6,458 nt of DNA from Candidatus Pacearchaeota archaeon UBA284 (GTDB lineage: Archaea > Nanobdellota > Nanobdellia > Pacearchaeales > UBA284): assembly GCA_002499185.1 (NCBI GenBank), contig DAKN01000092.1:1-6458 (forward strand), in the 5' to 3' direction. Positions 1 through 5,692 of this stretch are shown here, in pieces. The notes beneath the pieces were generated by a model. The model did not search any database, was not told where the DNA came from, and was given only the letters and a program-made list of their open reading frames with translations. Positions within the stretch are counted from its first letter, which is position 1, and each line of letters opens with the position of its first letter. Both the position numbers and the translations under genes were made by a program.

Positions 1-267
1 TATGAAGCAATTCAGAAAAAAGCAATAAATTCTGTGATAATAAAACCAAACCAGGTTGGAAGTCTTTTAGCAGCAAAAGAAACTGTTGATTTGGCTAAAC
101 AACACGATATAATCCCGATTATTTCCCATAGAAGTGGAGAAACTAATGATCCTCTAATAAGTCATTTAGCAGTTGGTTGGAATATCCCCTATATAAAATT
201 AGGAATAACTGGTAAGGAAAGAATGGCTAAAATCAATGAACTTTTGAAAATAGAGAGATATAAATAA
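1..267 (+). CDS. eno: Enolase, C-terminal fragment (gene cut by window start)
   Basis: Enolase (2-phosphoglycerate hydro-lyase) makes phosphoenolpyruvate in glycolysis and runs in reverse in gluconeogenesis; it is cytoplasmic. The frame is open from base 1, so the 88 visible residues are only the C-terminal end of a protein usually of about 400 to 430 residues. Visible signatures are IIKPNQVGS at residues 13-21, where Lys15 matches the catalytic base, the substrate-loop motif ISHRSGET at 41-48 with His43, Arg44 and Ser45, and YIKLG with Lys66 matching the second active-site lysine. The C-terminus ends in the usual RMAKINELLKIE-type helix. A GTG at 34 could be taken for a start, but homology continues upstream of it. 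The HAD nucleotidase gene follows after 29 nt on the same strand and may be cotranscribed. All catalytic residues expected in this part are present, so nothing suggests a broken gene. Confidence 0.96.
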   Translation, partial: YEAIQKKAINSVIIKPNQVGSLLAAKETVDLAKQHDIIPIISHRSGETNDPLISHLAVGWNIPYIKLGITGKERMAKINELLKIERYK

Positions 268-296
268 AAACTAATTTTTCAAGATAATTTTCTAAA

Positions 297-902
297 ATGA
301 AAAAACAAACATTAGCTACCGATTTTGACGACATATTTTTTCCCTTGAGAGAGAATATTATTCCTTTTTTGAGAGAAAAATATAATTTAAATTTAAAGAG
401 AGAGGATTTTAATAATTATAATCTGCAAAAAGTTTTCAAAGACAAATATTTCTGGCAAACCCTGGAGAAATTATATTCTTTTTATAAATCTAAATATTTT
501 AAACAAGCTAAACCATTAAAAGGATCAATTGAATTTTTAACTGAATTAAGCCAATATTTTTCATTTCCATTAATTACCTCAAGACCTATTTTTTTAAGAA
601 GAGAAACAAAAAAATTTATTAGCGATTTTCCAAATGGAGCAATAAAGTCAATACATTTTTCTAGAAATAATTTTGCATATGCTGGCTCAAGAAAGACAAA
701 ACCGCAAATTTGCAGAGACATAGGGGCTAAAATAATTCTTGAGGATTGTTTAGAATATGCATTGCAATGTGCCGAAGAAGGAATTAATGTTATTTTATTA
801 GATGCACCATGGAATCAAACAATGGAAAATCATCCAAGAATAAAAAGAGTGCAAAATTTTTCTGAAGCAAGAGATTATGCTCTTAGCCTGGTTAGAATTT
901 AG
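297..902 (+). CDS. HAD-superfamily 5'-nucleotidase-like phosphatase (NT5C/YqfW type)
   Basis: This 201-residue cytoplasmic protein has the four haloacid dehalogenase phosphatase motifs in order. Motif I is TDFDDIFFP, with Asp9 as likely nucleophile and Asp11 as general acid. Motif II is PLITSRP with Thr94/Ser95. Motif III is a lysine in the KTKP segment near residues 133-135. Motif IV is ILED with Glu149/Asp150 for magnesium. The LLDAPWNQ segment (168-174) resembles the PWN motif of cytosolic deoxynucleotidases (NT5C) and of YqfW-like nucleotidases, so a (deoxy)nucleoside monophosphate is a plausible substrate; this is inference, since HAD specificity depends on the cap. The cap region is the helical stretch at about 17-75. 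ATG 297 gives a full motif I close to the N-terminus. No Shine-Dalgarno sequence precedes it, only A/T-rich sequence. The TAG stop overlaps the stop of the convergent minus-strand gene. It could share the enolase transcript. Confidence 0.82.
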   Translation: MKKQTLATDFDDIFFPLRENIIPFLREKYNLNLKREDFNNYNLQKVFKDKYFWQTLEKLYSFYKSKYFKQAKPLKGSIEFLTELSQYFSFPLITSRPIFLRRETKKFISDFPNGAIKSIHFSRNNFAYAGSRKTKPQICRDIGAKIILEDCLEYALQCAEEGINVILLDAPWNQTMENHPRIKRVQNFSEARDYALSLVRI

Positions 903-1252
903 AAATAACTTTTTCCATCAGGAGATTCATTTTTAGTCATTTCCCTTTGATATTCTGAATCATAGAGTTTTGTTATTTTATATTTTCCAAAAGTTTTTCC
1001 TTCTTTTATTGTTTGTTCTGTAATAATGCAATGCCCCCAATAAATCCATTTTTTATTTACCTCTTCTACAAGAAAAACACGAATGCCGTTATGATATAAT
1101 CTATTTCCTTCTTTTGTAAATTTAAAATCGTCATGGGCTATTTCTTCTAATAAAATTGGTATCCTTTGATGCCTTTCAATATCAAGAATTTCTGGAAAGC
1201 CGTTATCTTTAGAAATAACTAACGTATCGTTTATTTCTATTGAACTACCCAT
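899..1252 (-). CDS. Conserved-looking small hypothetical protein
   Basis: I do not recognise a named family for this 117-residue protein. It has no signal peptide, no membrane segment and no Cys cluster (one Cys, in GHCI). Its composition is mixed, with alternating hydrophobic and charged residues suggesting a mostly beta fold. The central RVFLVEEVNKKWIYWGHCII (58-77), then a Gly/Lys turn and GKYKITKLYD, recalls small PUA/ASCH-like beta-barrels, but this is a weak impression. It is judged a real gene because its codon use and composition look like protein, it fills an otherwise empty region, it lacks a competing gene on the other strand, and a TATA-like box lies about 25 nt upstream of its ATG. 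Its TAA stop overlaps the TAG of the convergent nucleotidase gene. It is divergent from the por operon and shares a 91-nt promoter region with it. Confidence 0.7.
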   Translation of the reverse strand: MGSSIEINDTLVISKDNGFPEILDIERHQRIPILLEEIAHDDFKFTKEGNRLYHNGIRVFLVEEVNKKWIYWGHCIITEQTIKEGKTFGKYKITKLYDSEYQREMTKNESPDGKSYF

Positions 1253-1259
1253 CTAATTT

Positions 1260-1284
1260 AAAGATATTTTTTGTTTATATCTTT
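1260..1284. repeat. Perfect 8-bp inverted repeat in the divergent promoter region
   Basis: AAAGATAT at 1260-1267 is exactly matched by its reverse complement ATATCTTT at 1277-1284, with a 9-nt T-rich spacer. The distal arm overlaps the TATA box of the minus-strand gene, so a dimeric regulator bound here could block that promoter. It might also be a weak stem-loop. An 8-bp A+T-rich repeat can occur by chance. Confidence 0.35.
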
Positions 1285-1287
1285 TAT
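1273..1287 (-). promoter_or_regulatory. TATA-like promoter of the 117-residue minus-strand gene
   Basis: Read on the minus strand, this holds an A-rich element followed by GATATAAAC, an archaeal TATA box with a preceding BRE-like purine/A stretch. Its centre is about 25 nt upstream of the ATG at 1252, which places transcription start at or next to the start codon (leaderless mRNA). The call rests on spacing and sequence in A+T-rich DNA, so it is moderate. Confidence 0.5.
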
Positions 1288-1307
1288 TGTGGTTTTTTGC
1301 ATTAATT

Positions 1308-1322
1308 GAAAACCTTTATTAA
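1308..1322 (+). promoter_or_regulatory. BRE/TATA promoter of the por operon
   Basis: GAAAACC followed by TTTATTAA has the form of an archaeal BRE plus TATA box. The TATA centre is about 26 nt before the ATG at 1344, so the operon transcript probably starts at or within a few bases of the start codon. No Shine-Dalgarno sequence precedes the ATG, which fits leaderless translation of porC. Confidence 0.6.
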
Positions 1323-1343
1323 TTGCTAATTTTTTAATTTATT

Positions 1344-1865
1344 ATGGTTGAAAAAGAGGAGAATGAAATTTCTATTGTAATATATGGTCTTGGTGGGCAA
1401 GGTGTTGTGAAGGCATCAAGAATCTTAACATTAGCATTTTCTTTTCAGAATAAATATGTTATATCTTTTCCCTCTTTTGGAACAGAACGAGAAGGTTCTC
1501 CCGTAGAGGCATATTGCAGAATTTCAGACGAAAAAATATACTCTAGAAACCAGATTTCGGATGCAGATTATGCTATTGTTTTTGATAAAAAATTATTGAA
1601 CATAAAAAAAATAATTGCAAAAAAGATTTTCCTTAACGATAATTCAAAAGAATGTAAAAAAGACATTATTTGTTTTAATGCATCTGACCTAGCATTAAAA
1701 ATACTTAACCGAGAAATAGTCAATACTGCAATGGTTGCATTTTTTTGCAAGGAAACAAACCTAATATCCTATGAGAATTTAATTAAGGCAATTAAAGATT
1801 CTTTTTCAGCAGAAAATTTTGATAAAAATCTTAAAATAGTAAATGAAATTTATAATAAAAAATGA
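1344..1865 (+). CDS. porC: Pyruvate/2-oxoacid:ferredoxin oxidoreductase, gamma subunit
   Basis: The gamma subunit of the 2-oxoacid:ferredoxin oxidoreductase complex, which oxidises pyruvate (or a related 2-oxoacid) with CoA to acyl-CoA, CO2 and reduced ferredoxin in the cytoplasm. At 173 residues it is close to the usual 180 or so. Diagnostic signatures are the N-terminal VIYGLGGQGVVKAS (12-25) with its glycine-rich loop, and FPSFGTEREGSPVEAYCRIS (42-61), the conserved FGxExRGxPV-type motif of this family. No CxxCxxC ferredoxin domain is fused to either end, so the delta function is not supplied here. The gene is first in the operon, with a TATA box about 26 nt upstream. Its TGA stop overlaps the pcm start as ATGA, implying translational coupling. 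Por versus Vor (2-oxoisovalerate) cannot be decided from this subunit. Confidence 0.93.
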   Translation: MVEKEENEISIVIYGLGGQGVVKASRILTLAFSFQNKYVISFPSFGTEREGSPVEAYCRISDEKIYSRNQISDADYAIVFDKKLLNIKKIIAKKIFLNDNSKECKKDIICFNASDLALKILNREIVNTAMVAFFCKETNLISYENLIKAIKDSFSAENFDKNLKIVNEIYNKK

Positions 1866-2590
1866 AAATAAAAAAAAATGAGCTTATCTTTGCGATTAAA
1901 AAGCATTATCCAAAAATAGAAAAAAATATCCTTAATGCCTTTGAAATGGTAGATAGGAAATATTTTATTGAAAAAGCCGCTTATTTGGACATTCCGATAG
2001 AATCTAATTTTGGACAAACAATAAGCCAGCCCTCTTTAATCGCAAAAATGCTTTCAATGATGAAAATTTCAGAAGGAAAAGATATTTTGGAAATAGGAAC
2101 AAATACTGGATATCATGCAACAATTGCTGCTTATTTGACTTATCCCGGGATAACAAGAACCATAGAAATTTTTCCAGAATTGGCAATAAAGGCAAAATCA
2201 AATGTTGAAAACTTAATGAGAAACTTGAAGAAAAAAGATGCTGAAAAACTATCTAAATTAAAAATCTATAGTGGGGATGGTTTTGAAAAAAAAGCAGAAA
2301 TATGGGCATTTAATTATGATTTAATTTATTTTACTGCATCGCTTGATGAGTCACAGACAAAACAGGCAAAAGAAATGGCTGTAAGATTATTAAAAGAAAA
2401 CGGAAAATTATTGTATCCTAGCAGAGAAGAAGGAAATTTGGGGAGTTTATATTTATTTAAAATTAAAAATAAAAGGTTAAAATTAATTAAGAACGGTATT
2501 CTTGTTAATTTTGTTCCACTAATAAATAAAAAACAAGCAAAGATTATAAAAAATAAATTTAGCAAAGAATTTATTATGAATATAAAATGA
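1862..2590 (+). CDS. pcm: Protein-L-isoaspartate O-methyltransferase
   Basis: This enzyme uses S-adenosylmethionine to methylate L-isoaspartyl residues formed by spontaneous Asn/Asp damage, starting their repair; it is cytoplasmic. The 242 residues include the family-defining FGQTISQPSLIAKM (50-63), the SAM-binding motif I ILEIGTNTGYHAT (75-87), an acidic residue (Glu102) at the end of the next strand in RTIEIFPELA, and GDGF (138-141). The strand IYFTAS (155-160) matches the IxVTAA-type strand of the family. It is somewhat longer than the usual 210 to 225 residues, through a Lys-rich loop near 118-135 and a Lys-rich C-terminus. Start and stop both overlap neighbours by 4 nt (ATGA), so it is embedded between porC and porA. 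Related operons often have the ferredoxin-like delta subunit in this place; this protein has no Cys motifs and cannot replace it. Confidence 0.92.
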   Translation: MKIKKNELIFAIKKHYPKIEKNILNAFEMVDRKYFIEKAAYLDIPIESNFGQTISQPSLIAKMLSMMKISEGKDILEIGTNTGYHATIAAYLTYPGITRTIEIFPELAIKAKSNVENLMRNLKKKDAEKLSKLKIYSGDGFEKKAEIWAFNYDLIYFTASLDESQTKQAKEMAVRLLKENGKLLYPSREEGNLGSLYLFKIKNKRLKLIKNGILVNFVPLINKKQAKIIKNKFSKEFIMNIK

Positions 2591-4716
2591 AAAAAACAAT
2601 TACTGAAAAAATTCAAAAACCAATAGCAATTGAATTAAGCGACGCAGTCGCGCATGCAGTTAAACAATGCGAAGTTGATGTTATCACATCCTATCCTATA
2701 ACTCCGCAGACATTAATTTTGGAAAAATTATCTAAATTAAAAGCAAGTGGAAAATTAAAAGCAGAATTTGTCAATGTTGAATCAGAACATAGCTCTTTGA
2801 GCGCAGCTATTGGAGCAAGCGCCTCTGGAAGCAGAGTTTTTAGTTCAACATCAAGTCAAGGTTTGCTTTACATGGCTGAAATGTTGCCGATAGCCTCGGG
2901 ATTAAGGTTGCCAATTGTTATGGTTAACGCAAATAGGGCAATAAGCGCTCCAATAAATATCTGGTGTTTTTCTAAAGAAGCAAAAATTTTAATGAAGGAT
3001 TTATCTTACAAACAAATTAGCGAGGTAAAAATAGGGGATGATGTGTTGGGTAAAGATAGCAGGGGAAATTTGGTTTTTACTAAAGTAAAAAATACGTTTA
3101 AACGAAAAGTTGAAAATTTAGTGAAAGTAAAAACAGAAAAATTTGATTTATTTTGTACATCAGAACATAAGTTTTATTATCACCCAACTCACGATCATTG
3201 GACAACTGCAAAAAGTTTAAAAAATAAAAACTTACATTGGTTTGGTTATGGATTCAATGAAGATGAGCAATTCAAAAAAGGATGGCTGTCTGGAGTTTCA
3301 GATGGAGATGGGTGTTTTTTTAGAGATAAAAAGAATAGATTTTCTTTTAGATTGAAAGTAAAAGATGAAGAAATAGTTAAAAAATTTGTTGAATGGTCAA
3401 GAGAATTAGGATTTAATATGAGAGAAGTAGATTATCACAAAAAAAGAGGATTTTTCATGGCGATATGTACTAAAAATAAAGAAAGTGAAAGATTAAAAAA
3501 GTTTTTGGAGAAGAAAGAAGAATATGACTTTTGCAGAGGATATCTCGCAGGTATTTTTGATGCAGAAGGCTCCGGTCCATTTAAAATTAAACAGGTTGTA
3601 ATATATAACAGCAATCCTTCAATTATAAAATATGTATCAAAAATTCTTAAAATATTAAATATCTCCTTTAAGGTGTATTCTGATAAAAGAAGGGGGGGAT
3701 TTAGAATTAGGGATAATTATCATATAAAGATAAATAATGTTCCAGAGTTTTTTGTTAAATGTAGACCTGTTTTAGAAAGAAAAAGAAATAATATCCTTCA
3801 AATGACCTTAAAATCGGTTAAATCTAAAATAAAAGTTTTGGATGTTATTGACATAAATAAAGAAATGGAAGTTTATAATATAGAAACAGAATCAAAGAAT
3901 TATATAGTTAATGGTTTATTAGTACATAATTGTGATCATAGCGATTCTATGTTTGTCAAAGATGGTTGTTGGATACAGTTATATTGCGAATCTGTGCAAG
4001 AAACTTACGATACAATAATACAGGCATATAAAATTGCAGAAAACAAAAACATTCAACTTCCGGTGATGATTTGTATAGACGGTTTTTATTTAAGTCACGT
4101 GATGGAAAATGCAGAATTGCTTGAAGATAGAAAAGTAAAGGCATTTGTAAGAAATTTTATTCCACAGAAAAAATTAGATTGTAAAAAACCCATAACTTTG
4201 GGACATGTTGCATCTCCAGAGCATTATTATAAATTTAAGGAACAACAGGAAAAAGCAATGAATTATTCTATTGATGAAATAAAAAAAATAAATTCTGAAT
4301 TTGCTGAAAAATTCAAAAGAAAATACGGCGATGGATTAATTGAAGAATATAATCTTGGAAACGCAGAAACAGTTTTTATTGCACTTGGCTCATTATGTTC
4401 TACAATTAAAGGGGCAATTATCGAAAAAAATGATAAAAAAATAGGGTTGATTAGAATCAAATCATTTCGGCCTTTTCCAAAAAAAGAAATGACAAAACTC
4501 TTGAATAAAAAAATAAAAAGAATAATTGTTATTGATAGATCTTTGGCTTTTGGAACAGATAATCCAGTTTATAGTGAAATAAAAAAATTACCTTTAAATA
4601 AAGAGATAAAAATGAAAAATTTTGTTCTTGGATTAGGCGGAAAAAATGTTACAGAGGAAGAATTATTTGGCATTATAAATCACTTTGATTCATTTAAGGA
4701 AGTTAATATATTATAA
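2587..4716 (+). CDS. porA: Pyruvate/2-oxoacid:ferredoxin oxidoreductase, alpha subunit, interrupted by an intein
   Basis: One 709-residue frame encodes PorA split by an intein. The N-extein (1-126) has SYPITPQT (35-42), with Thr39 matching the substrate-contact Thr, VESEHSS with Glu65 matching the Glu that activates thiamine diphosphate, and NANRA with Arg117 matching the carboxylate-binding Arg. The C-extein (449-709) begins CDHSDSM and continues with GCWIQLYCESVQE, IDGFYLSH and RPFPKKEM, all typical of the alpha chain. The intein occupies residues 127-448. Joined exteins give 387 residues, the normal length for archaeal PorA, with no gap or duplication. The alpha chain pairs with PorB to bind thiamine diphosphate and carries the CoA-facing domain. 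The ATG overlaps the pcm stop by 4 nt and lacks a Shine-Dalgarno sequence. porB follows after 23 nt. Pyruvate is the likeliest substrate; a 2-oxoisovalerate (Vor) role is not excluded. Confidence 0.95.
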   Translation: MKKTITEKIQKPIAIELSDAVAHAVKQCEVDVITSYPITPQTLILEKLSKLKASGKLKAEFVNVESEHSSLSAAIGASASGSRVFSSTSSQGLLYMAEMLPIASGLRLPIVMVNANRAISAPINIWCFSKEAKILMKDLSYKQISEVKIGDDVLGKDSRGNLVFTKVKNTFKRKVENLVKVKTEKFDLFCTSEHKFYYHPTHDHWTTAKSLKNKNLHWFGYGFNEDEQFKKGWLSGVSDGDGCFFRDKKNRFSFRLKVKDEEIVKKFVEWSRELGFNMREVDYHKKRGFFMAICTKNKESERLKKFLEKKEEYDFCRGYLAGIFDAEGSGPFKIKQVVIYNSNPSIIKYVSKILKILNISFKVYSDKRRGGFRIRDNYHIKINNVPEFFVKCRPVLERKRNNILQMTLKSVKSKIKVLDVIDINKEMEVYNIETESKNYIVNGLLVHNCDHSDSMFVKDGCWIQLYCESVQETYDTIIQAYKIAENKNIQLPVMICIDGFYLSHVMENAELLEDRKVKAFVRNFIPQKKLDCKKPITLGHVASPEHYYKFKEQQEKAMNYSIDEIKKINSEFAEKFKRKYGDGLIEEYNLGNAETVFIALGSLCSTIKGAIIEKNDKKIGLIRIKSFRPFPKKEMTKLLNKKIKRIIVIDRSLAFGTDNPVYSEIKKLPLNKEIKMKNFVLGLGGKNVTEEELFGIINHFDSFKEVNIL
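2965..3930 (+). mobile_element. Intein with LAGLIDADG homing endonuclease, inserted in PorA
   Basis: This 322-residue in-frame insert starts at Cys1 (CFSKEAKILM, block A, right after Trp126 of PorA) and ends NGLLVHN (block G), followed by Cys +1 of the C-extein. Block B is CTSEHKF with Thr65 and His68. Block F is VYNIETESKNYIVNG. Penultimate His321 and terminal Asn322 support Asn cyclisation, and with Cys1 and Cys+1 this is a standard class 1 intein. The centre holds two LAGLIDADG motifs, LSGVSDGDG (108-116) and LAGIFDAEG (194-202). Self-splicing should release it and rejoin PorA. Removing it gives a PorA of ordinary length with continuous conserved motifs, the strongest proof of the boundaries. 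An intron is excluded because the insert is fully open, in frame and bears protein-splicing motifs at both ends. I do not recall PorA among the classic intein host proteins. Confidence 0.96.
3247..3774 (+). other. LAGLIDADG homing endonuclease domain inside the intein
   Basis: Approximate domain limits are intein residues 95-270. Motif 1 (bases 3286-3312) has acid Asp115 and motif 2 (bases 3544-3570) has acid Glu201. Both metal-binding positions are kept and the spacing of 86 residues fits a monomeric two-motif enzyme. The segment HIKINNVPEFFVKCRPVL near 253-270 resembles the block H region common in such inteins. The domain is basic (many Lys/Arg), as expected for DNA binding. It would cut intein-free porA alleles at the joined insertion site and drive homing. 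Domain edges are estimates. Confidence 0.85.
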
Positions 4717-4739
4717 TTAAACCCTAAAATAAAAATAAA

Positions 4740-5633
4740 ATGACAGAACCATTGTTTACATCAAAACATAAATCATGCATAGGCTGCGGAGCAGCAATGC
4801 TAATGAGAAAAATAATGGATATTGCTGGCAAAAACACAATAGTTGTAATTGGTACTGGTTGTATGGAAGTTGTTTCTACATTATATCCTAATTCTGCATG
4901 GAAAGTTCCATTAATACACAGTGCATTTGCAAATACTGCTGCAACAGCTTCGGGAGTTTATTATTCTTTAAAAAATCAAAAACGCGATAAAAAAGAAAAA
5001 GTAATTGCAATAGCAGGAGACGGGGGGACATTTGACATTGGACTGCAGGCATTGAGCGGAGCATTTGCCCGCGGAGACAAAATACTCTATATCTGTTATG
5101 ATAATGAAGCATATATGAATACTGGAATACAAAAATCAGGAGCAACGCCTTTATTTATGAATACTACTACAACATTTTCAGGACAATATTCTTCTGGAAA
5201 CGAAAACAAAAAAAAGAATATGCCATTTATTCTGGCATCGCATAATAATGATGCTTATATTGCAACAGCAAGCATAGGTTTCTTTGATGATTTTGAAATG
5301 AAAATGAAAAAAGCAATCGCAAATTTGGAAAGAGGTCCGTCTTATTTGCAGGTTTTAGCTTCATGCATTCCTGGATGGAAAATAAAAGTCAATCAATCAA
5401 TAGAAGTTGCAAGAAAAGCTGTTTTAAGCAAAGCCTATTTATTATATGAAATAGAAAATGGAATAATTAATTTATCTCAGATGGATTACAACGAAAAGAT
5501 AGAAAATTATCTTTTAATGCAGGGAAGATTTAAGCATTTGAATGCTGGAAATTTTATTGAAATAAAGAAAAATATTGATGAAGAATTCAAAAGGTTGAAA
5601 TTTCTATCTGATAACAAGATAAAGGTTTTTTGA
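4740..5633 (+). CDS. porB: Pyruvate/2-oxoacid:ferredoxin oxidoreductase, beta subunit
   Basis: The beta subunit binds thiamine diphosphate and one [4Fe-4S] cluster and works with PorA in the cytoplasmic complex. The cluster ligands are visible: Cys13 and Cys16 in CIGCGA, Cys41 in GTGCMEV and Cys209 in ASCIPGW, the usual four-Cys pattern. The thiamine diphosphate motif runs from GDGG (93-96) to YDNEAYMNTGIQ (120-131), with Asp94 and Asn122 as likely Mg ligands and Asn127 matching a substrate-contact Asn. At 297 residues it is near the usual size. The ATG follows porA by 23 nt of A/T-rich DNA without a Shine-Dalgarno sequence or clear promoter, so it is probably on the same transcript. Residues 225-297 form a Lys/Glu-rich, mostly helical tail. 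No delta subunit gene follows; the next gene encodes an unrelated secreted protein. Pyruvate is favoured as substrate, though Por and Vor beta chains are hard to tell apart by eye. Confidence 0.94.
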   Translation: MTEPLFTSKHKSCIGCGAAMLMRKIMDIAGKNTIVVIGTGCMEVVSTLYPNSAWKVPLIHSAFANTAATASGVYYSLKNQKRDKKEKVIAIAGDGGTFDIGLQALSGAFARGDKILYICYDNEAYMNTGIQKSGATPLFMNTTTTFSGQYSSGNENKKKNMPFILASHNNDAYIATASIGFFDDFEMKMKKAIANLERGPSYLQVLASCIPGWKIKVNQSIEVARKAVLSKAYLLYEIENGIINLSQMDYNEKIENYLLMQGRFKHLNAGNFIEIKKNIDEEFKRLKFLSDNKIKVF

Positions 5634-5649
5634 ACATAGATTTAAGGGA

Positions 5650-5664
5650 TAAGGTTTTTAAATC
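5650..5664 (+). promoter_or_regulatory. TATA-like promoter of the secreted beta-helix gene
   Basis: TAAGG followed by TTTTTAAAT lies about 33 nt before the ATG at 5693, within the 59-nt gap after porB. This spacing would give a leader of only a few bases. A near-copy of the same AAGGTTTTT string ends the porB gene at 5622-5630. A separate promoter here would split the beta-helix gene from the por operon. Confidence 0.45.
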
Positions 5665-5692
5665 TAAAATACCTAAATAGAAACAGAAAAAG

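Noticed and set aside
34..267. A complete 77-residue gene starting at GTG 34
   Set aside because: The frame is open from base 1 and the residues before the GTG fit the enolase C-terminal domain; this is the tail of a longer gene.
2965..3930. Group I or other self-splicing intron with an endonuclease gene
   Set aside because: The insert is open and in frame with both exteins and has protein-splicing residues at both ends, so it is an intein.
2587..4716. Fusion of two genes or an extra catalytic domain in PorA
   Set aside because: Removing the insert joins two halves of one conserved domain at neighbouring motif residues, which a fusion would not do.
4888..5145. Minus-strand reading frame opposite porB (and similar frames opposite pcm, porA and the nucleotidase)
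   Set aside because: These lie wholly inside well-supported genes, have no family signature, and reflect low-stop composition opposite coding sequence.
5626..5631. Intrinsic terminator after porB
   Set aside because: A run of six T overlaps the stop codon, and T-runs do end archaeal transcripts, but such runs are common throughout this A+T-rich window, so it cannot be called.
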